Made by a program: the position numbers and the translations under genes. 64,000 bases of DNA from Schizophyllum amplum (taxonomy: Eukaryota > Basidiomycota > Agaricomycetes > Agaricales > Schizophyllaceae): the NCBI GenBank assembly GCA_007026445.1, contig VDMD01000001.1, forward strand, positions 992,001-1,056,000. Direction: 5' to 3'. The notes under the pieces were generated by a model that searched no databases, was not told the DNA's origin, and worked only from the letters and a program-made list of their open reading frames with translations. Below are positions 1-10,563 of this stretch, in pieces; positions within the stretch are counted from its first letter, which is position 1, and each line of letters opens with the position of its first letter.

Positions 1-2
1 AT

Positions 3-80
3 GCCGGACTGAAGGGCAAGATTGGGGCCACATTTGATGCCACTCACAGAGAACCTACTGCAGTACCCATTCATATGTAA
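3..80 (+). CDS. 3' end of an unidentified gene (partial)
   Basis: The window opens inside an open frame that runs 25 codons and stops at TAA 78-80. The peptide begins AGLKGKIGATFDA and ends AVPIHM. The frame stays open from the first usable base, so a gene entering from the left is plausible. No family is recognised from so short a piece. It could also be a chance open frame. The next gene (minus strand) stops at 185, so the two would be convergent with about 100 bp between them. Confidence 0.3.
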   Translation, partial: AGLKGKIGATFDATHREPTAVPIHM

Positions 81-184
81 GCACCTTGATTACCGCTCAG
101 GTCCCTCGCTCCGTCCAATCCGATGGACACGATGAAAGACTGTGTAGTGGACGCAGTAGTCAATGATCGTCGCGATGAAGGCAA

Positions 185-1390
185 TCACCGTCCGTTTCGT
201 TGAACGCAGTCAATGATCTGTCGGACGGGCTGCATGTATTCCTCCGTATGTTGCACGAGCGCGTCGTCGTCAATAGATGGCGGGAAGGCCAGCGTAAACT
301 CGTTGCTGGCGCGTAAGTGAGAAAAGTCGGCGTCCGTGAGTCTGGGAGGTTTGGTCAGCGAGAAACCTGTGACAAATATAGCTGCTCACCCATTCGGCGC
401 TTGCTGTTGCAGCCACGATATCGAGTTGTCGATAAATTGATAGCAGTCGTCACCATCGTCGTTGATTAGCTTACGCTCATCGTCGGATATATCGGCGTGG
501 AAACGGCGAGGGGATGCGGCAAGGGGAAATTCCGTGTTCAAGCCAGGGAACAGTGCGTTGAGCTGGACGAGCGTGTCCGCCACAACGTCGTGACCAGCGT
601 ATGGGGCCGTCCATGTCTTGTATATGATCTGCGGAACTTCTTCGTCAATATGAAGCATATCGAACGAGCAGGCTCATGCGTGCTCACCGTCAAGCAGTAG
701 TTGCGTATCAAATATATGTAGTTGTCGCGCAATGCGTCACTGCCCCGTCGCATTGTAGTGAGTTGGCGGAGTTGCTCGACATGATCTGCCTGTGGTGAGC
801 TCTCGAGCTGGCCGATGTTCTTGTAGAAATCGTGGAATACGACGATCTTTTCAGCGGTCTCCAGTGCGAGTTTCCGCTGCGCTTCTAGCGAGGAGAGCAG
901 GTCAAGTAGCATGGGCAGCGCCTCGTATTCGATGTCTGGACGCAAGATATCCGTGATGGCGTAGATTAAGACATCGGCGGGAGGGATTTTAGATGAGAAG
1001 GGGTGTTGGTTGGGCTGTATGTAGTCTTCAAGTTCGTCTGCACGAAGCTTTGTAAGTAAATGTGAGGGGGGAGAGGTGCGAGGAGAGGGGCGTACCAAAG
1101 ATATCGCGTCGGTCTTGCCGGGAAAGATTAGGCCTGTCTGAGATGAACTTCTTGAAATCGGCCACCAGAGCGCCCGGGTCCGCGCTCGCCATACGCGCTC
1201 GTCTTCTCGTTTTCGGTGTAGGGGCAAGGACAGGGGCAGCAGCAGAGGATAGTGGTGCTTTTCCCTTCGTTGAGCCAGTGGTGCGTCTGGGCTTGCTTCG
1301 GTGAGAGGGGACCGTGATAGCGCGCGAGGTTGAGGGTCCCGCAGCCTGGGATTGCTTCTCCAACTCTGGGAGCAGCCACTTGGACGGCAT
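185..1390 (-). CDS. Hypothetical protein, 346 aa, four exons
   Basis: Predicted exons are 185-341, 390-628, 688-1037 and 1096-1390, joined by introns of 48, 59 and 58 bp with GT-AG ends and matching phases. Residues 1-75 are basic, Pro/Ser/Ala-rich and probably disordered. The rest is mostly helical and acidic, including a Leu-rich stretch (EALPMLLDLLSSLEAQRKL). No catalytic motif, signal peptide or membrane segment is visible. I do not recognise the family. The ATG at 1390 lies 168 bp from the divergent start of the Asteroid-like nuclease, so the two probably share a promoter. The phase-consistent structure over the whole length argues for a real gene. Confidence 0.7.
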
Positions 1391-1558
1391 GATTATCTGC
1401 TTTGGGTTTTAGAGTCCGTTAAGTTGCTGAGCGCGTCACGGTCGAGCTGAGGTCCGAGACTCGAGCGGAGGAAGAAAGGCGAAGTTCGGGCCGGGTGTTC
1501 CGCAGGCGCTTGATGAATTCGATCGTTCCATCATCTTGCTCCGGACGCTCTCGCAGAG
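1391..1558. promoter_or_regulatory. Bidirectional promoter region
   Basis: This 168-bp interval separates the divergent ATGs at 1390 (-) and 1559 (+). No clear TATA box is visible for either direction. The call rests on gene geometry only. Confidence 0.4.
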
Positions 1559-4175
1559 ATGGGGATCCTCGGGCTCACCACATTCCTGAAGGAGAACAGA
1601 CGGACATGTTCAAAGCAAGCCCGAATACCAGACTCATCTCCTGTGGTTTTAGTTATTGACGGCTGGTCGTGCGCCCTTCCTTCATTTTATGGATTAGCTG
1701 GCTCACCGTTCACCAGATTCATATACTACTTGTATCAGAGCACACACGCGGCCTGGGTCTATGGTGGAGAATACGAAGAATATTGCGCAAGCATCACCAG
1801 CGTCGTGAAGGCCTGGCTCCAAGTCGGCTTCAAACTCCACTTCGTCTTTGACGGTCCGTGGCCTGACTCGGCTCTACGGATTACCTGACATCGACACAGG
1901 CGCTTGCCCCGCACTCAAGTTCCCTACCCAGATTGGACGCCTTAACCACTCTAATGTCGAACCCTCATCCCTATTTTTCCGCACATCCCCGCTCTCGCGC
2001 TCGCAGTCGCGCTTCCTGAACGAATCGCGCATTCTCCCTCCCCTTGCCTTTCATGCCTGCCTCTATGCGCTTCAGGCATTGGAAGGCTCAGATCTTCACA
2101 TCCACTACGCGGACGGTGAAGGCGATCCCTACGCTGTTGAACTCGCTGGACGATTACGGGGATTCGTCTGCGGAAATGACTCGGACTTCGTGGTCCTCAA
2201 CGCCGATGGATATCGCGGCTACATCCCATTCGAGGACATGTCCTGGGATGTACCCGACATGAGTGGCATGGCTCAAATGGACGAGGACAGCGATTTTCAG
2301 CCCGTGCGCAAAGGCAAGGCCAAGCGCAAAGGGCCAGCGAGGGCTACTCCCGGTCTAGTTCCGCCCCAGGGCGTGACTGTTCAGCAAATGACCGTATCCT
2401 ACTACAGTCCGCAATTGCTCGCCGACGTCCTTGGCGTCCCTGTCACCCTCCTACCTCTAGTTGGCGCGCTTGTCGGCAACGACTTTACCAAGCAGACGAA
2501 CAATCCCATGTTCAATCGACAATTACTCTTCTTCGAGAAGCACGCCACGCCCGCGGAGCGCCTGAACACAGCATGCACTGCTATACGCACCATCCTCTCG
2601 CCTTCTTCGCAGAAGCGACACGGCCCGCCCGTTGATGGAATCATGAGTCTCATCGAGCGCACCGTCAACGTGCTCCTCCAGCGCATCGGCACCCTCGGCT
2701 CTGGCGAGATCGCCGCCGTTGTCGACAACATCGTCGAGGCCACCTTGCCGTATGCCATGCCCAAGACCGCCTCCGCCGCGGACGCCCCGCTGTGGCCCTC
2801 GCCGGTGTGCGCGCTGCATAGCCCGGAGACCTGTACCCTCCTCCCTATGTTCTCGCGCGCTGTGGAGTTCGAGGCGGAGGCCGCTTTCGACGAGCGCACG
2901 CCGGAGGTGCAGGTGGCGGACAAGGCGCGTAGGCGGTACATCAAAGCCTACAGGGCCGGCGCGCTGTCGAGTCGGATGATGGACGTGCTGAGCACGGGGA
3001 CCTTCTGGCCCAGGGTGTTCCTCGAAAACCCCGATGCGGAGACGGTGTCGAAGACGGTTGGCAGACACCTGCGCCAAATGGCATATGCCGTGCTGCACGA
3101 GGCGCTGGGGCTGCCTGTTGCTGCAGACGAGGAAGACGATGACGAGGAAGAGGAAAACGCGGGAGATGCGGAGAGCGACGAGGACATGTTAGTCGACGTC
3201 GTCGAGTCAGATAGCGACGCGGAGACCGAGGGCAGCGTCGATCCCTTGGCGCCATTGGAAGGCGCTCTGCAGCGCATACGACAGACGCAGGGGAGCGATG
3301 CGCCGACATCGTCTACGGCTTCGACGCGCTCCAGCACGGTCTCTCGGCCCGCTGCCAGGCCGTGCACGGTCACCGAATACGTGCGCCGCGGGACGCACGT
3401 CTCGCCAGAGCCTGTCACGGTGCCCACCGGGCCACAGGTGCTTGCGTCGATATCGGTCCCTGCGACGGAGCCGGGGCCGCTCGCGCTGCAGTCGCTCGAG
3501 TTCCGCATGCGAGTCTTTCTTGCAGCGCTGCACTCCGACTGCGCGAGCGTGCGTAGTTTGCAGACGAATGAGCTTGTGCCGGTACTCGCCGTGCGCTGGA
3601 TCGTGCGTCTTATGCATGAGCGTGCGCAGGGGAGCGGAAGCAAGGAGCGAGAGAAGGAGCGCTGGACGCAACGCGAGGCGCGCTGCTTTCTGGCCGCTTT
3701 CGCCTGGGATTGCGAGGCAGACGGCGAGGGTGACAAGGGGAAGGTGCAGGCACAGGACAACAACAGCGCAGAACAACAACCCCGCGCCGAGCCACCGCCA
3801 CCCATCGACAATCGCAACGTACAACTCACAGCGCAGGCGCTCGCTGCGCTGGAGGCCATCGCCCACTGGTCGCAGGCACTTCTGCTCTGGGAGCACGCAC
3901 CGCTGCCCGCGCATCTGTTCTCCGGCGCGCGTTTCCACCGGCTGCTAACGTCTGCGGTGGACGTTGACCCGCTGCTGTCAGAACATCTATGGCAGGCGGG
4001 GCTAGACGGGCTAGAGGACTGCTTCGGGGAGGGAGTGAAGAGGAGGGCCAAGAAGGGTACGGTGGGTGTCAAGGCGGGTCAGAGTAACTCGCAAATGCCG
4101 ACGAACAATGGGCGGGGCCGACAGCCACAGGGCACTGACCTGTATAAAATGCTGGGGTCGATGGGTGATATGTAG
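1559..4175 (+). CDS. Asteroid/ASTE1-like XPG-domain nuclease, 856 aa
   Basis: Two exons, 1559-1853 and 1900-4175, flank a 46-bp intron (phase 1, rejoining FVFDG and ACPALK). The N-terminus MGILGLTTFL is typical of Asteroid homologues in the XPG/FEN superfamily. Metal-binding acidic positions expected of the fold are visible: VIDG near residue 33, FVFDG near 97, YADGEGD, GNDSDF and GALVGND. These suggest an active structure-specific or single-strand DNA nuclease, probably nuclear. Between the nuclease core and the C-terminus is a long low-complexity insert with an acidic run of Glu/Asp (around 3130-3200) and a Ser/Thr-rich tract. Substrate cannot be read from sequence. The gene diverges from the upstream orphan. 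Confidence 0.85.
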
Positions 4176-4674
4176 GCGGCACTGTGCGTTCAATCTTGGC
4201 ATCTATGGGCTGTGATGCTAAAAGTATACTCTGCCTTCAGGTTATCATGGCAAGATATATAGGTCTATCAAACTTGCTTGTCATGATCAAGACAATGGAC
4301 TTGTCTTAATACCTATGCACTCATGTTGCATCGTCTGTGATGTGTGACTCACTGCTGTTGAGATCCGAAGATTAGCGTTGCTAGTCCAGGACTTCTCACT
4401 CAACTGCCTTTCCAGGTTAACGATTTCGGTTAGCGCGTAAGTATGCTACACTATCGAGATAGCTGTCGATTGATCTCTTACACAGACTAGATCCTGTACG
4501 CGCGCCTAAGTATGAGCACGGTAGGTGAAAGGTGCGAAGATTCCAGCACAGCCGAAAGAAGCGCCCACAGGTTTTTAAGTCAAGAGCACAGCGTGGGAAC
4601 AGCATTCAACTGTTTGTACAGCACCTCCAAGCTTCAAGGCTCGATCATCGCATGACCTTTCTTGAAAGGGCGGT
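4176..4674. other. Intergenic, no gene seen
   Basis: About 500 bp of 3' flank of the nuclease gene and upstream sequence of the next gene. Open frames here are short and lack intron logic or conserved-looking peptide. Nothing else recognised. Confidence 0.5.
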
Positions 4675-4682
4675 CTATAAAG
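4675..4682 (+). promoter_or_regulatory. TATA-like box of the 182-aa orphan
   Basis: CTATAAAG sits about 100 bp upstream of the ATG at 4777. It is followed by a C/T-rich leader typical of fungal 5' UTRs. Confidence 0.45.
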
Positions 4683-4776
4683 TCAAACGCATCGTGCACG
4701 GACCTTTCCCATCCCTTTACCTGCACCTTCTCGCCACACACCCAACTCCTCGCGCCACAAGGTTTCCTCACACACA

Positions 4777-5325
4777 ATGAGCCACTCAACGCGCAAAACA
4801 GCGGACATCATCACCTACCGCTTCAACGACCGACTTGTGTACGTCAGTCCTGAAAAGAATTATCAGGTGCGCATGCAAGGCCACGCGACCTTTCATTTCG
4901 CTGAACTCCTCCCTGCACCCCAGACTGCCGTCGACGTCGCGTTGCAGGAATACGCCGACGAGCTGGCCGGCATCGCCCGAGAACGCATCGCCTTCTACAC
5001 CATGGCGTCTATGGACGGCCAGCGACGCGAAGTGCGCATCGGGCAGTCCGCGTGGCCGAGAGCCATGGACAAGCTCGCGCGCGGGGAGGTCGTGGATATC
5101 GTGGTCAAGGCGGATCCTAGCGCGCCGCCGCCACAATATCTCGAAGTGCCGGGGGCCAAGGCGGCGAGCGGTGCGCGATCAAGGTCTCCGTCGCCTTCAC
5201 CTAGTGAGCGGTCGATGTTCCGAAGATTCTTCGGGTTCTCGTCCTCGCCTGCGCCCTCTCGATCTTCTTCACCGTCATCTTCGTCGAACGAAAGGGATAT
5301 TTCGGAAAAGACTCGCGATCAGTAG
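4777..5325 (+). CDS. Small orphan protein, 182 aa, intronless
   Basis: A single open frame starts MSHSTRKTADIITYRF and stops at 5323-5325. The first ~130 residues look globular, with alternating hydrophobic and charged segments. The C-terminus is Ser/Pro/Arg-rich (repeated RSxSPSPS-like runs) around a short aromatic stretch FRRFFGF. No signal peptide or membrane span is evident. A TATA-like box and a pyrimidine-rich leader lie just upstream, supporting expression. I do not recognise a family. It resembles short fungal orphans with a phosphorylatable tail. Confidence 0.6.
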   Translation: MSHSTRKTADIITYRFNDRLVYVSPEKNYQVRMQGHATFHFAELLPAPQTAVDVALQEYADELAGIARERIAFYTMASMDGQRREVRIGQSAWPRAMDKLARGEVVDIVVKADPSAPPPQYLEVPGAKAASGARSRSPSPSPSERSMFRRFFGFSSSPAPSRSSSPSSSSNERDISEKTRDQ

Positions 5326-6659
5326 GATGCTTAGATACTTTCATCTACTTATTGGTGTTCTAAAGATGATTTTGACGCATTGACTGGATTGGACTCCTTT
5401 TGTTGTAGCACTAACATCGTGTCGTTTCCCCCAATGATGGACACTCACTCATACCCATTGGCGCTGTACCATGCATTACCTGCTCTTGCTTGACTCTGAT
5501 TATGATTCTTTGAATATACTTAGCCGTGTAATTGACTGTAGGACCTGTATGCTGGCCGCCCACTAACCTGCAAGTGCACAAGATGGAGTTGATTGATGGA
5601 TGTGGGTCCAACCCGGCAAGTGCCGACATTCAGGAGGGTTTTCGCGCGTTATATTTTCAGGTACAAGTTCAACCATCAACGTGACGCTCTGCATCTTCGT
5701 CCGCCTTGAAGTCGAAGCAACGCCATACCATTCAGAACTACGCGGACAAGTTGCTTTCACAGCCAGTGCTTTTAGGCGGTCATATAAAAGTCTTGAGGCA
5801 TTGCTTTAGGGCAGTACTCAACCTCGAAGGCCAGCTGCTTCGCCACATCGTCGGAAATTACGACGGTGCGCACAGGAAGTAAGCCTCACTTCATGTTGAG
5901 AATTCCCTTCCTCTCGCCGAACCTCGGTATTGCCTCGATAGCAGCACCTCGAGCACTCGACACCCCCTTGCGCACGGCGTTACGTATCTATCTTTCACAC
6001 ACTAACTTCTATACCTGGTGCTGCCCTTCATAACACCAAGGACATCCCGTGCCACCGGGACCCGATCCGGGCGATAACCCTCCCTCATCAAGCCCTCCGA
6101 TGGATCCCCCGCCCACATCGAGCGCGATCTCCCTCGCATCTCCGACCCCTTCCCCGCGACGCGCATCTAAACGCCCCGCCCCCCGTCTCCGCACCTCGCC
6201 TCCTGCGCGTGCCCTTTCAATATCTGCCTGCCGGCTGCCCCCGCGTGGCGGCGCCGCCCATTCATCCCGGCGCACTCATTGATCCCGACGCCCACCTATG
6301 CTGATTCCGACTGGACCTGTCGCTGCGCACCCAGGATAGGGCGCCCCCCTTCTATCCCTAGCACCTTCTAATAGGCAACATGGCGACCCCCGCACAGCCG
6401 CAGCGACGTCACCCTGTATCCCATGGCGCCCTATAAGAACGTGAGACCCAGGGTTCGGCCCTCTCACGATAGACCTCGGACTGCACATCGATCTTAGGCG
6501 CCGAGTCTCTTGCTACGTAGTTCGACCTCTGACCACCGTTTGAACTCGACCTCCTCACCGAGCGTGAATCCTCGCCGTGTTCTCAGTCCCCTCCGTACTC
6601 AGCCCCGCCCCCCGCCCACACGTCCCCCTTCGCTCCGCTCGCCGACCGCGTTGCATTCA
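5326..6659. other. Long intergenic region, no gene assigned
   Basis: About 1.3 kb without a supportable gene. A TATA-like ATATAAAAG at about 5783 and a GTAAGC donor-like site near 5880 could belong to a 5'-untranslated exon of the downstream coiled-coil gene. From 6050 to 6290 the plus strand is very C-rich and encodes a Pro/Ser/Arg-rich open frame (ATG at 6100) that ends without any way to splice onward. I treat it as leader or non-coding. Confidence 0.4.
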
Positions 6660-6697
6660 TAAGCGCCAATAAGCGCCGACTTTCACCAGTAAGCGCC
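6660..6697 (+). repeat. Three TAAGCGCC direct repeats before a start codon
   Basis: TAAGCGCC occurs at 6660, 6670 and 6690, i.e. spaced 10 and 20 bp and so on the same face of the helix. The cluster ends 12 bp before the first ATG (6710) of the coiled-coil gene. The spacing suggests a protein-binding array. Chance duplication is also possible. Confidence 0.35.
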
Positions 6698-6709
6698 GGA
6701 GGATCTTGC

Positions 6710-8507
6710 ATGAGGCCGAACAGAGGATTCACCACGTCTCCAGCACAATACAGGTGTCAAGCTCCTACCCACCCCACCTGCCAGGATATTACGCTGCCTA
6801 CCATGCAATCCGCGCCGAACGTGCACACCGGACGCACCGAATTGCCCTCCGGCAAGGGCAAAACCAGGCCGGACACGCCCAACCTCAACACCGCTGCGCC
6901 TCCCCAGACGCCGCTGTCTGCATTCACCGCGCTGACGACGCCGTTCACCGCCCTCTTTTCCGCGTTCCCGCACTCCGAAGCGGACACGCCGTTGACGTCC
7001 GTGCCACCGAGCGCGGCGGACGACACGATGGAGAAGAAACTGCGGTTTGCGATGCGTGAGTAGTTCGTTTATCGCTGTCCCCTCGAGCGTGCGCGAAACT
7101 GTCCGAGCCGTGCGCGAGCTCAAGGAATCAGCGTGCTAAACTATTTGCAGCGCCCAGTGAATCCGAAATTCAAGCCCACACCGCCGACCGCGTCAAGACG
7201 GTGGCACGGGAGCTGCAGCACACGCATGCGCTGGTCAAGACCCTGGAGAAGTTGTTGCACGATCTTGGGCCCCATACGCAGCGGCAGGCGGATGTGCTCC
7301 CTGCAATCAAGGCGCAGGAGTCGGTGAGTTGTTCCCTTTACGTGTTTGTGTCTCAGTGCTCACCAGTGCTTTATCGCTGCTTCGCTGGTCCTTTATCGCT
7401 CGTCGCCGTGTTCTTTGACCTTGCTGCACCGGCCCCTCCCTACCTTCTTTGCCGATCATGTATCACCTCGCCGGTGTCTTCCTGCTATCTCTCGTCCATA
7501 GCTCGTCAAGATCGTCAATCGCTTTCAGGAGCAGTCTACACGTCACAGGAAGGAGATCGAGAACATGCAGAAGCGGATCGACAGCGCGCTCACCAAAGGC
7601 GGCGTCCTCGCGAAGAACAAGGCCGACGAAGAGGCCCATATTCGCGAGCGTGTGAAGCAGGAGGTCGCCAAGAAAGTCAGGGCGCAGGTGAGTACTAGGT
7701 GTATCAAACGCGGCGTCGTAATTGACCTTGTCGCTCGCTTAGATGGACGTAGGCATCAGCGACGAGCTTCGCATGAACGTGACGACCTACAAGCGGCAGG
7801 TCGTCGAAGTGGAACATAGCCTGTATAACGCGTACGTCCGCTCCCCCCTCCCCTGACTCCATAGTCACCGACGCGTTAGCGATGCACGTCGACGCAATGG
7901 TCTTCTAGGCGCGACGTACAAGATCGCGGGTGCGAACATATGTCCCGTGCTGCCTGAGTTGCAACCAGACGCGGACAGCCTGCCACTCGTGCCCCCGAAC
8001 TTTCCTCCAGATATGATGGCGCTGATGCGGATGCCCGACAAGGAGATTGTCCAGCTCATGACCGAGGTGTATTGCTTCAATCCCAAAGTCGTCCTCGCTG
8101 GTCTGCCAAAACCGGTCGGTGGCGCCAACGCCATGAAGTCGGACGGATACAAGCAGCGCAGGCGGTCCGTCATGTTGAACTATCTTATGCAGTATCTTGG
8201 GGTGCGTGTGCTCTTCGAGAGAGAGTCGAGAGAGACGCAGCTGACGCCGGACGGTCGTTTACAGATTCCCTTCCACACAACCGCCACCGCGGCTGACACG
8301 CAAGCGGGGAGGATTGTCATCACTCGAGTGAGTGCCGACAACCCAGAAGAACTATTTCTAGGTACGATGACCTCCAGCAGCGACGGTGTTGAGTCACTGC
8401 GTCGGGCCGGCATGACCACTGGCGTTCTGTTGTCTGTTTTGTTTGCTCTATTTGTTTGTCCGCTTCTCATACGGGTTCATCTTGTGGGGCTCGTTAGTGT
8501 ACAATAG
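6710..8507 (+). CDS. Coiled-coil hypothetical protein, up to 452 aa
   Basis: Predicted exons are 6710-7055, 7151-7323, 7502-7687, 7743-7831, 7880-8201 and 8265-8507, all phase-consistent. An in-frame ATG at 6803 could be the true start (421 aa). The N-terminus is Pro/Ser/Thr-rich. From the second exon the protein is strongly helical and charged (coiled coil, including KKVRAQ and HIRERVKQEVA). It then has a compact C-terminal part rich in Met/Pro, ending near IPFHTTATAADTQ. No family is recognised. The 3' end is uncertain: the open frame continues into a hydrophobic tail ending VSVQ, while skipping a 34-nt GT-AG segment would stop it soon after GRIVITR. Introns of 95 and 178 bp are longer than its neighbours'. 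Confidence 0.6.
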
Positions 8508-8785
8508 CTGTTGTAGCGTTCGTTGAAATCGTGTATCAGTATCGTAGAAGGACCCAATGTATCTCTTGTTGTCGGGCTCTTGGGTGCTGCGCCGGCGAGA
8601 TCCAACGCGGTAAGCGCCATCTGCATCATATCGGTCACGAGCACTTGCGTCCTGCCTTCCCCCACCACCGGGCTCCCTTCCCTTCGTTCCCGCTATCGTG
8701 TACTGCTTGATATAGGATTCTCTAACTGCTCTGCTGTCCGTCTTATGTCCCACCGCCATTGCGCACAACGAGTGTAGCAGTCGCC

Positions 8786-10153
8786 ATGTCCATCCTCCGC
8801 TCCCGCCGCTTCCAAACCGTCCTCCTCCCCGCCTCCCTCCTCACCTTCGGCCTCCTGTACCTCATCAGCCAGAATCACTACCAGATTCGCAACACCCTCT
8901 CTTACGCCACGCGCCCACTGTGGGACACTGCGGACGGGCCCAAGCACGTCGTCCCGCACTACTACGCAGACGGGCTCGGCTACGGCGAGGGTACGTGTCA
9001 CCTGCACGGGTGGCCACAGCGCGAGGAGAACGAGCGAAATGCGCTGAAGGTCATCGATGCGGTGCTCATGAGCAGCGAACTTGACCTGCTCGAGGTCCGC
9101 CTGAACGAGCTGGACTCCGTCGTGGACCGCTTCTTCATCCTTGAGTCGAACGCGACGTTCACGGGGCTGCCGAAGGAGACGTACTTCGAGAAGAACAGGG
9201 AGCGATTCGCGAAGTTCAAGAACAAGATCGAGTACCACTTGTGCGTGATCGGTTGCGCGGGCGTGGCGGCTGGCTGACACTGCGTTCTGCAGGATTCCAG
9301 GATACCCGCTTGCGGAGGGGCAGTCTGCATTCGATGTCGAAGGGCACACGAGGAACTACATGACACGGCTCATCCGCGGGCACCTCACCGAATTCCCCCC
9401 ACATGTCCGCACGCTCGTGCTCATGTCCGACGTGGACGAGATCCCCGCCCGACACACCGTCGACCTCCTCAAGAACTGCGACTTCGGCCCCTCCGTGCAC
9501 CTCCAGATGCGCAACTACGTGTACAGGTGCACCCTACTTCCACTTCCACGTCCAACCCGCGCTCACGCCCCCTTCCCCCTTCCCTTCATCTCCTTCCCTT
9601 CAGCTTCGAGTGGTTCGTAGGCTTCAACTCCTGGCGCGCACAGGCGCACATATGGAACAAAGAGTCCTACTACCGCCACTCCATGAGCTCCGAGTACGCG
9701 CTCGCCGACGCGGGCTGGCACTGCTCCTACTGCTTCCGCACCATTCCCGAGTACTCCATCAAGATGCAAGGCTTCTCTCACCACGACCGCATCGGCGGAC
9801 GGCTCGACCTGCTCGACCCCGCGCGCATACAGAAGACGATATGCCAGGGCAAGGATATTTTCGGCATGCTCCCGGAGGCATATAATGTGCGTCCCCACAT
9901 GCCTTGCCCTTCCTTTTCTTCCTCGAATTAGCCCGCTGACGAAGGCCCCCAGTACGTCGACTTATTATCCCAACTACGGCTGGAGCCGCAGACGACGGCG
10001 GTGGGCCTGCCTCGGTTCGTCATGGAGGAGGCGGACAGGTTCCGATTCCTGTTGCCCGGCGGCTGCATGCGGGAGGACGCCAAGGACGGCAGCGCTATCA
10101 AGCCAGACATGGCAAAGGAGGGCGCGCTTGAGGACGATATGCAGGTCAGATAG
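8786..10153 (+). CDS. Family 17 glycosyltransferase (GnT-III-like), 390 aa
   Basis: Exons are 8786-9240, 9293-9526, 9604-9886 and 9953-10153. Residues about 10-28 form an N-terminal signal anchor, so this is a type II membrane protein expected in the Golgi. The body matches GT17 (beta-1,4-mannosyl-glycoprotein N-acetylglucosaminyltransferase family): the segments LDLLEVRLNELDSVVD, FFILESNATFTG and LMSDVDEIPARHT (a DxD-type sugar-nucleotide site), then WHCSYCFRTI and IKMQGFSHHDR. In animals the family adds the bisecting GlcNAc. Fungi do not make those glycans, so donor and acceptor here are unknown. The ATG at 8786 was chosen for its good context; an in-frame ATG at 8759 would add nine residues. 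Confidence 0.88.
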
Positions 10154-10489
10154 CCAGAGCTCAATTGGGACGACTGGGAGGTCAGAAGAGGACCGGGGGA
10201 GGATAGACCTCGACTACGCGGTTGGACGAGGAGGTCGAAGTTCAAGGATTAGGAGGATGCGTCAGGACCTTGAATTCGTCTGTGACTGTGGCTGTTGTCT
10301 ATGACTGCGGTCATTGTCCGCAAGGCAGTAGGTTAAGTACCCCATCTTTGAGCAGACAGCAATCCTGCACATCTGTCGAGCCACGGGCCACCATCTTGTA
10401 TCGCTAACTTATTACCCTTTGTTATTCGCTGTATATACACACGACCTGGATCCACACACTGAGACGTCGTTCAAACGAGCTCTGGCATA

Positions 10490-10560
10490 CACACAAGCGT
10501 ATCGAAGGTACACAAGCGCGTCGAAGATACACGAGCGCGTCGAAGGTACACGAATCGCGT
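10490..10560. repeat. 19-bp tandem repeat, about 3.7 copies
   Basis: Units start at 10490, 10509, 10528 and 10547 (last partial), with a consensus near TACACAAGCGCGTCGAAGG and one to three differences per copy. The array lies in the 410-bp gap between the convergent GT17 and sulfurase-like genes, ending 4 bp from the latter's stop codon. It is therefore likely in its 3' UTR. Confidence 0.75.
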
Positions 10561-10563
10561 GAT

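Noticed and set aside
2523..3098. Long minus-strand open frames antisense to the Asteroid-like nuclease (also 2948-4072)
   Set aside because: They mirror a high-GC coding exon; their peptides are Ser/Arg/Cys-rich with no motif, and the sense protein is clearly conserved.
6049..6282. Pro/Ser/Arg-rich open frame before the coiled-coil gene
   Set aside because: It ends without any GT donor that could join it to the downstream exon, and its composition follows the C-rich DNA.
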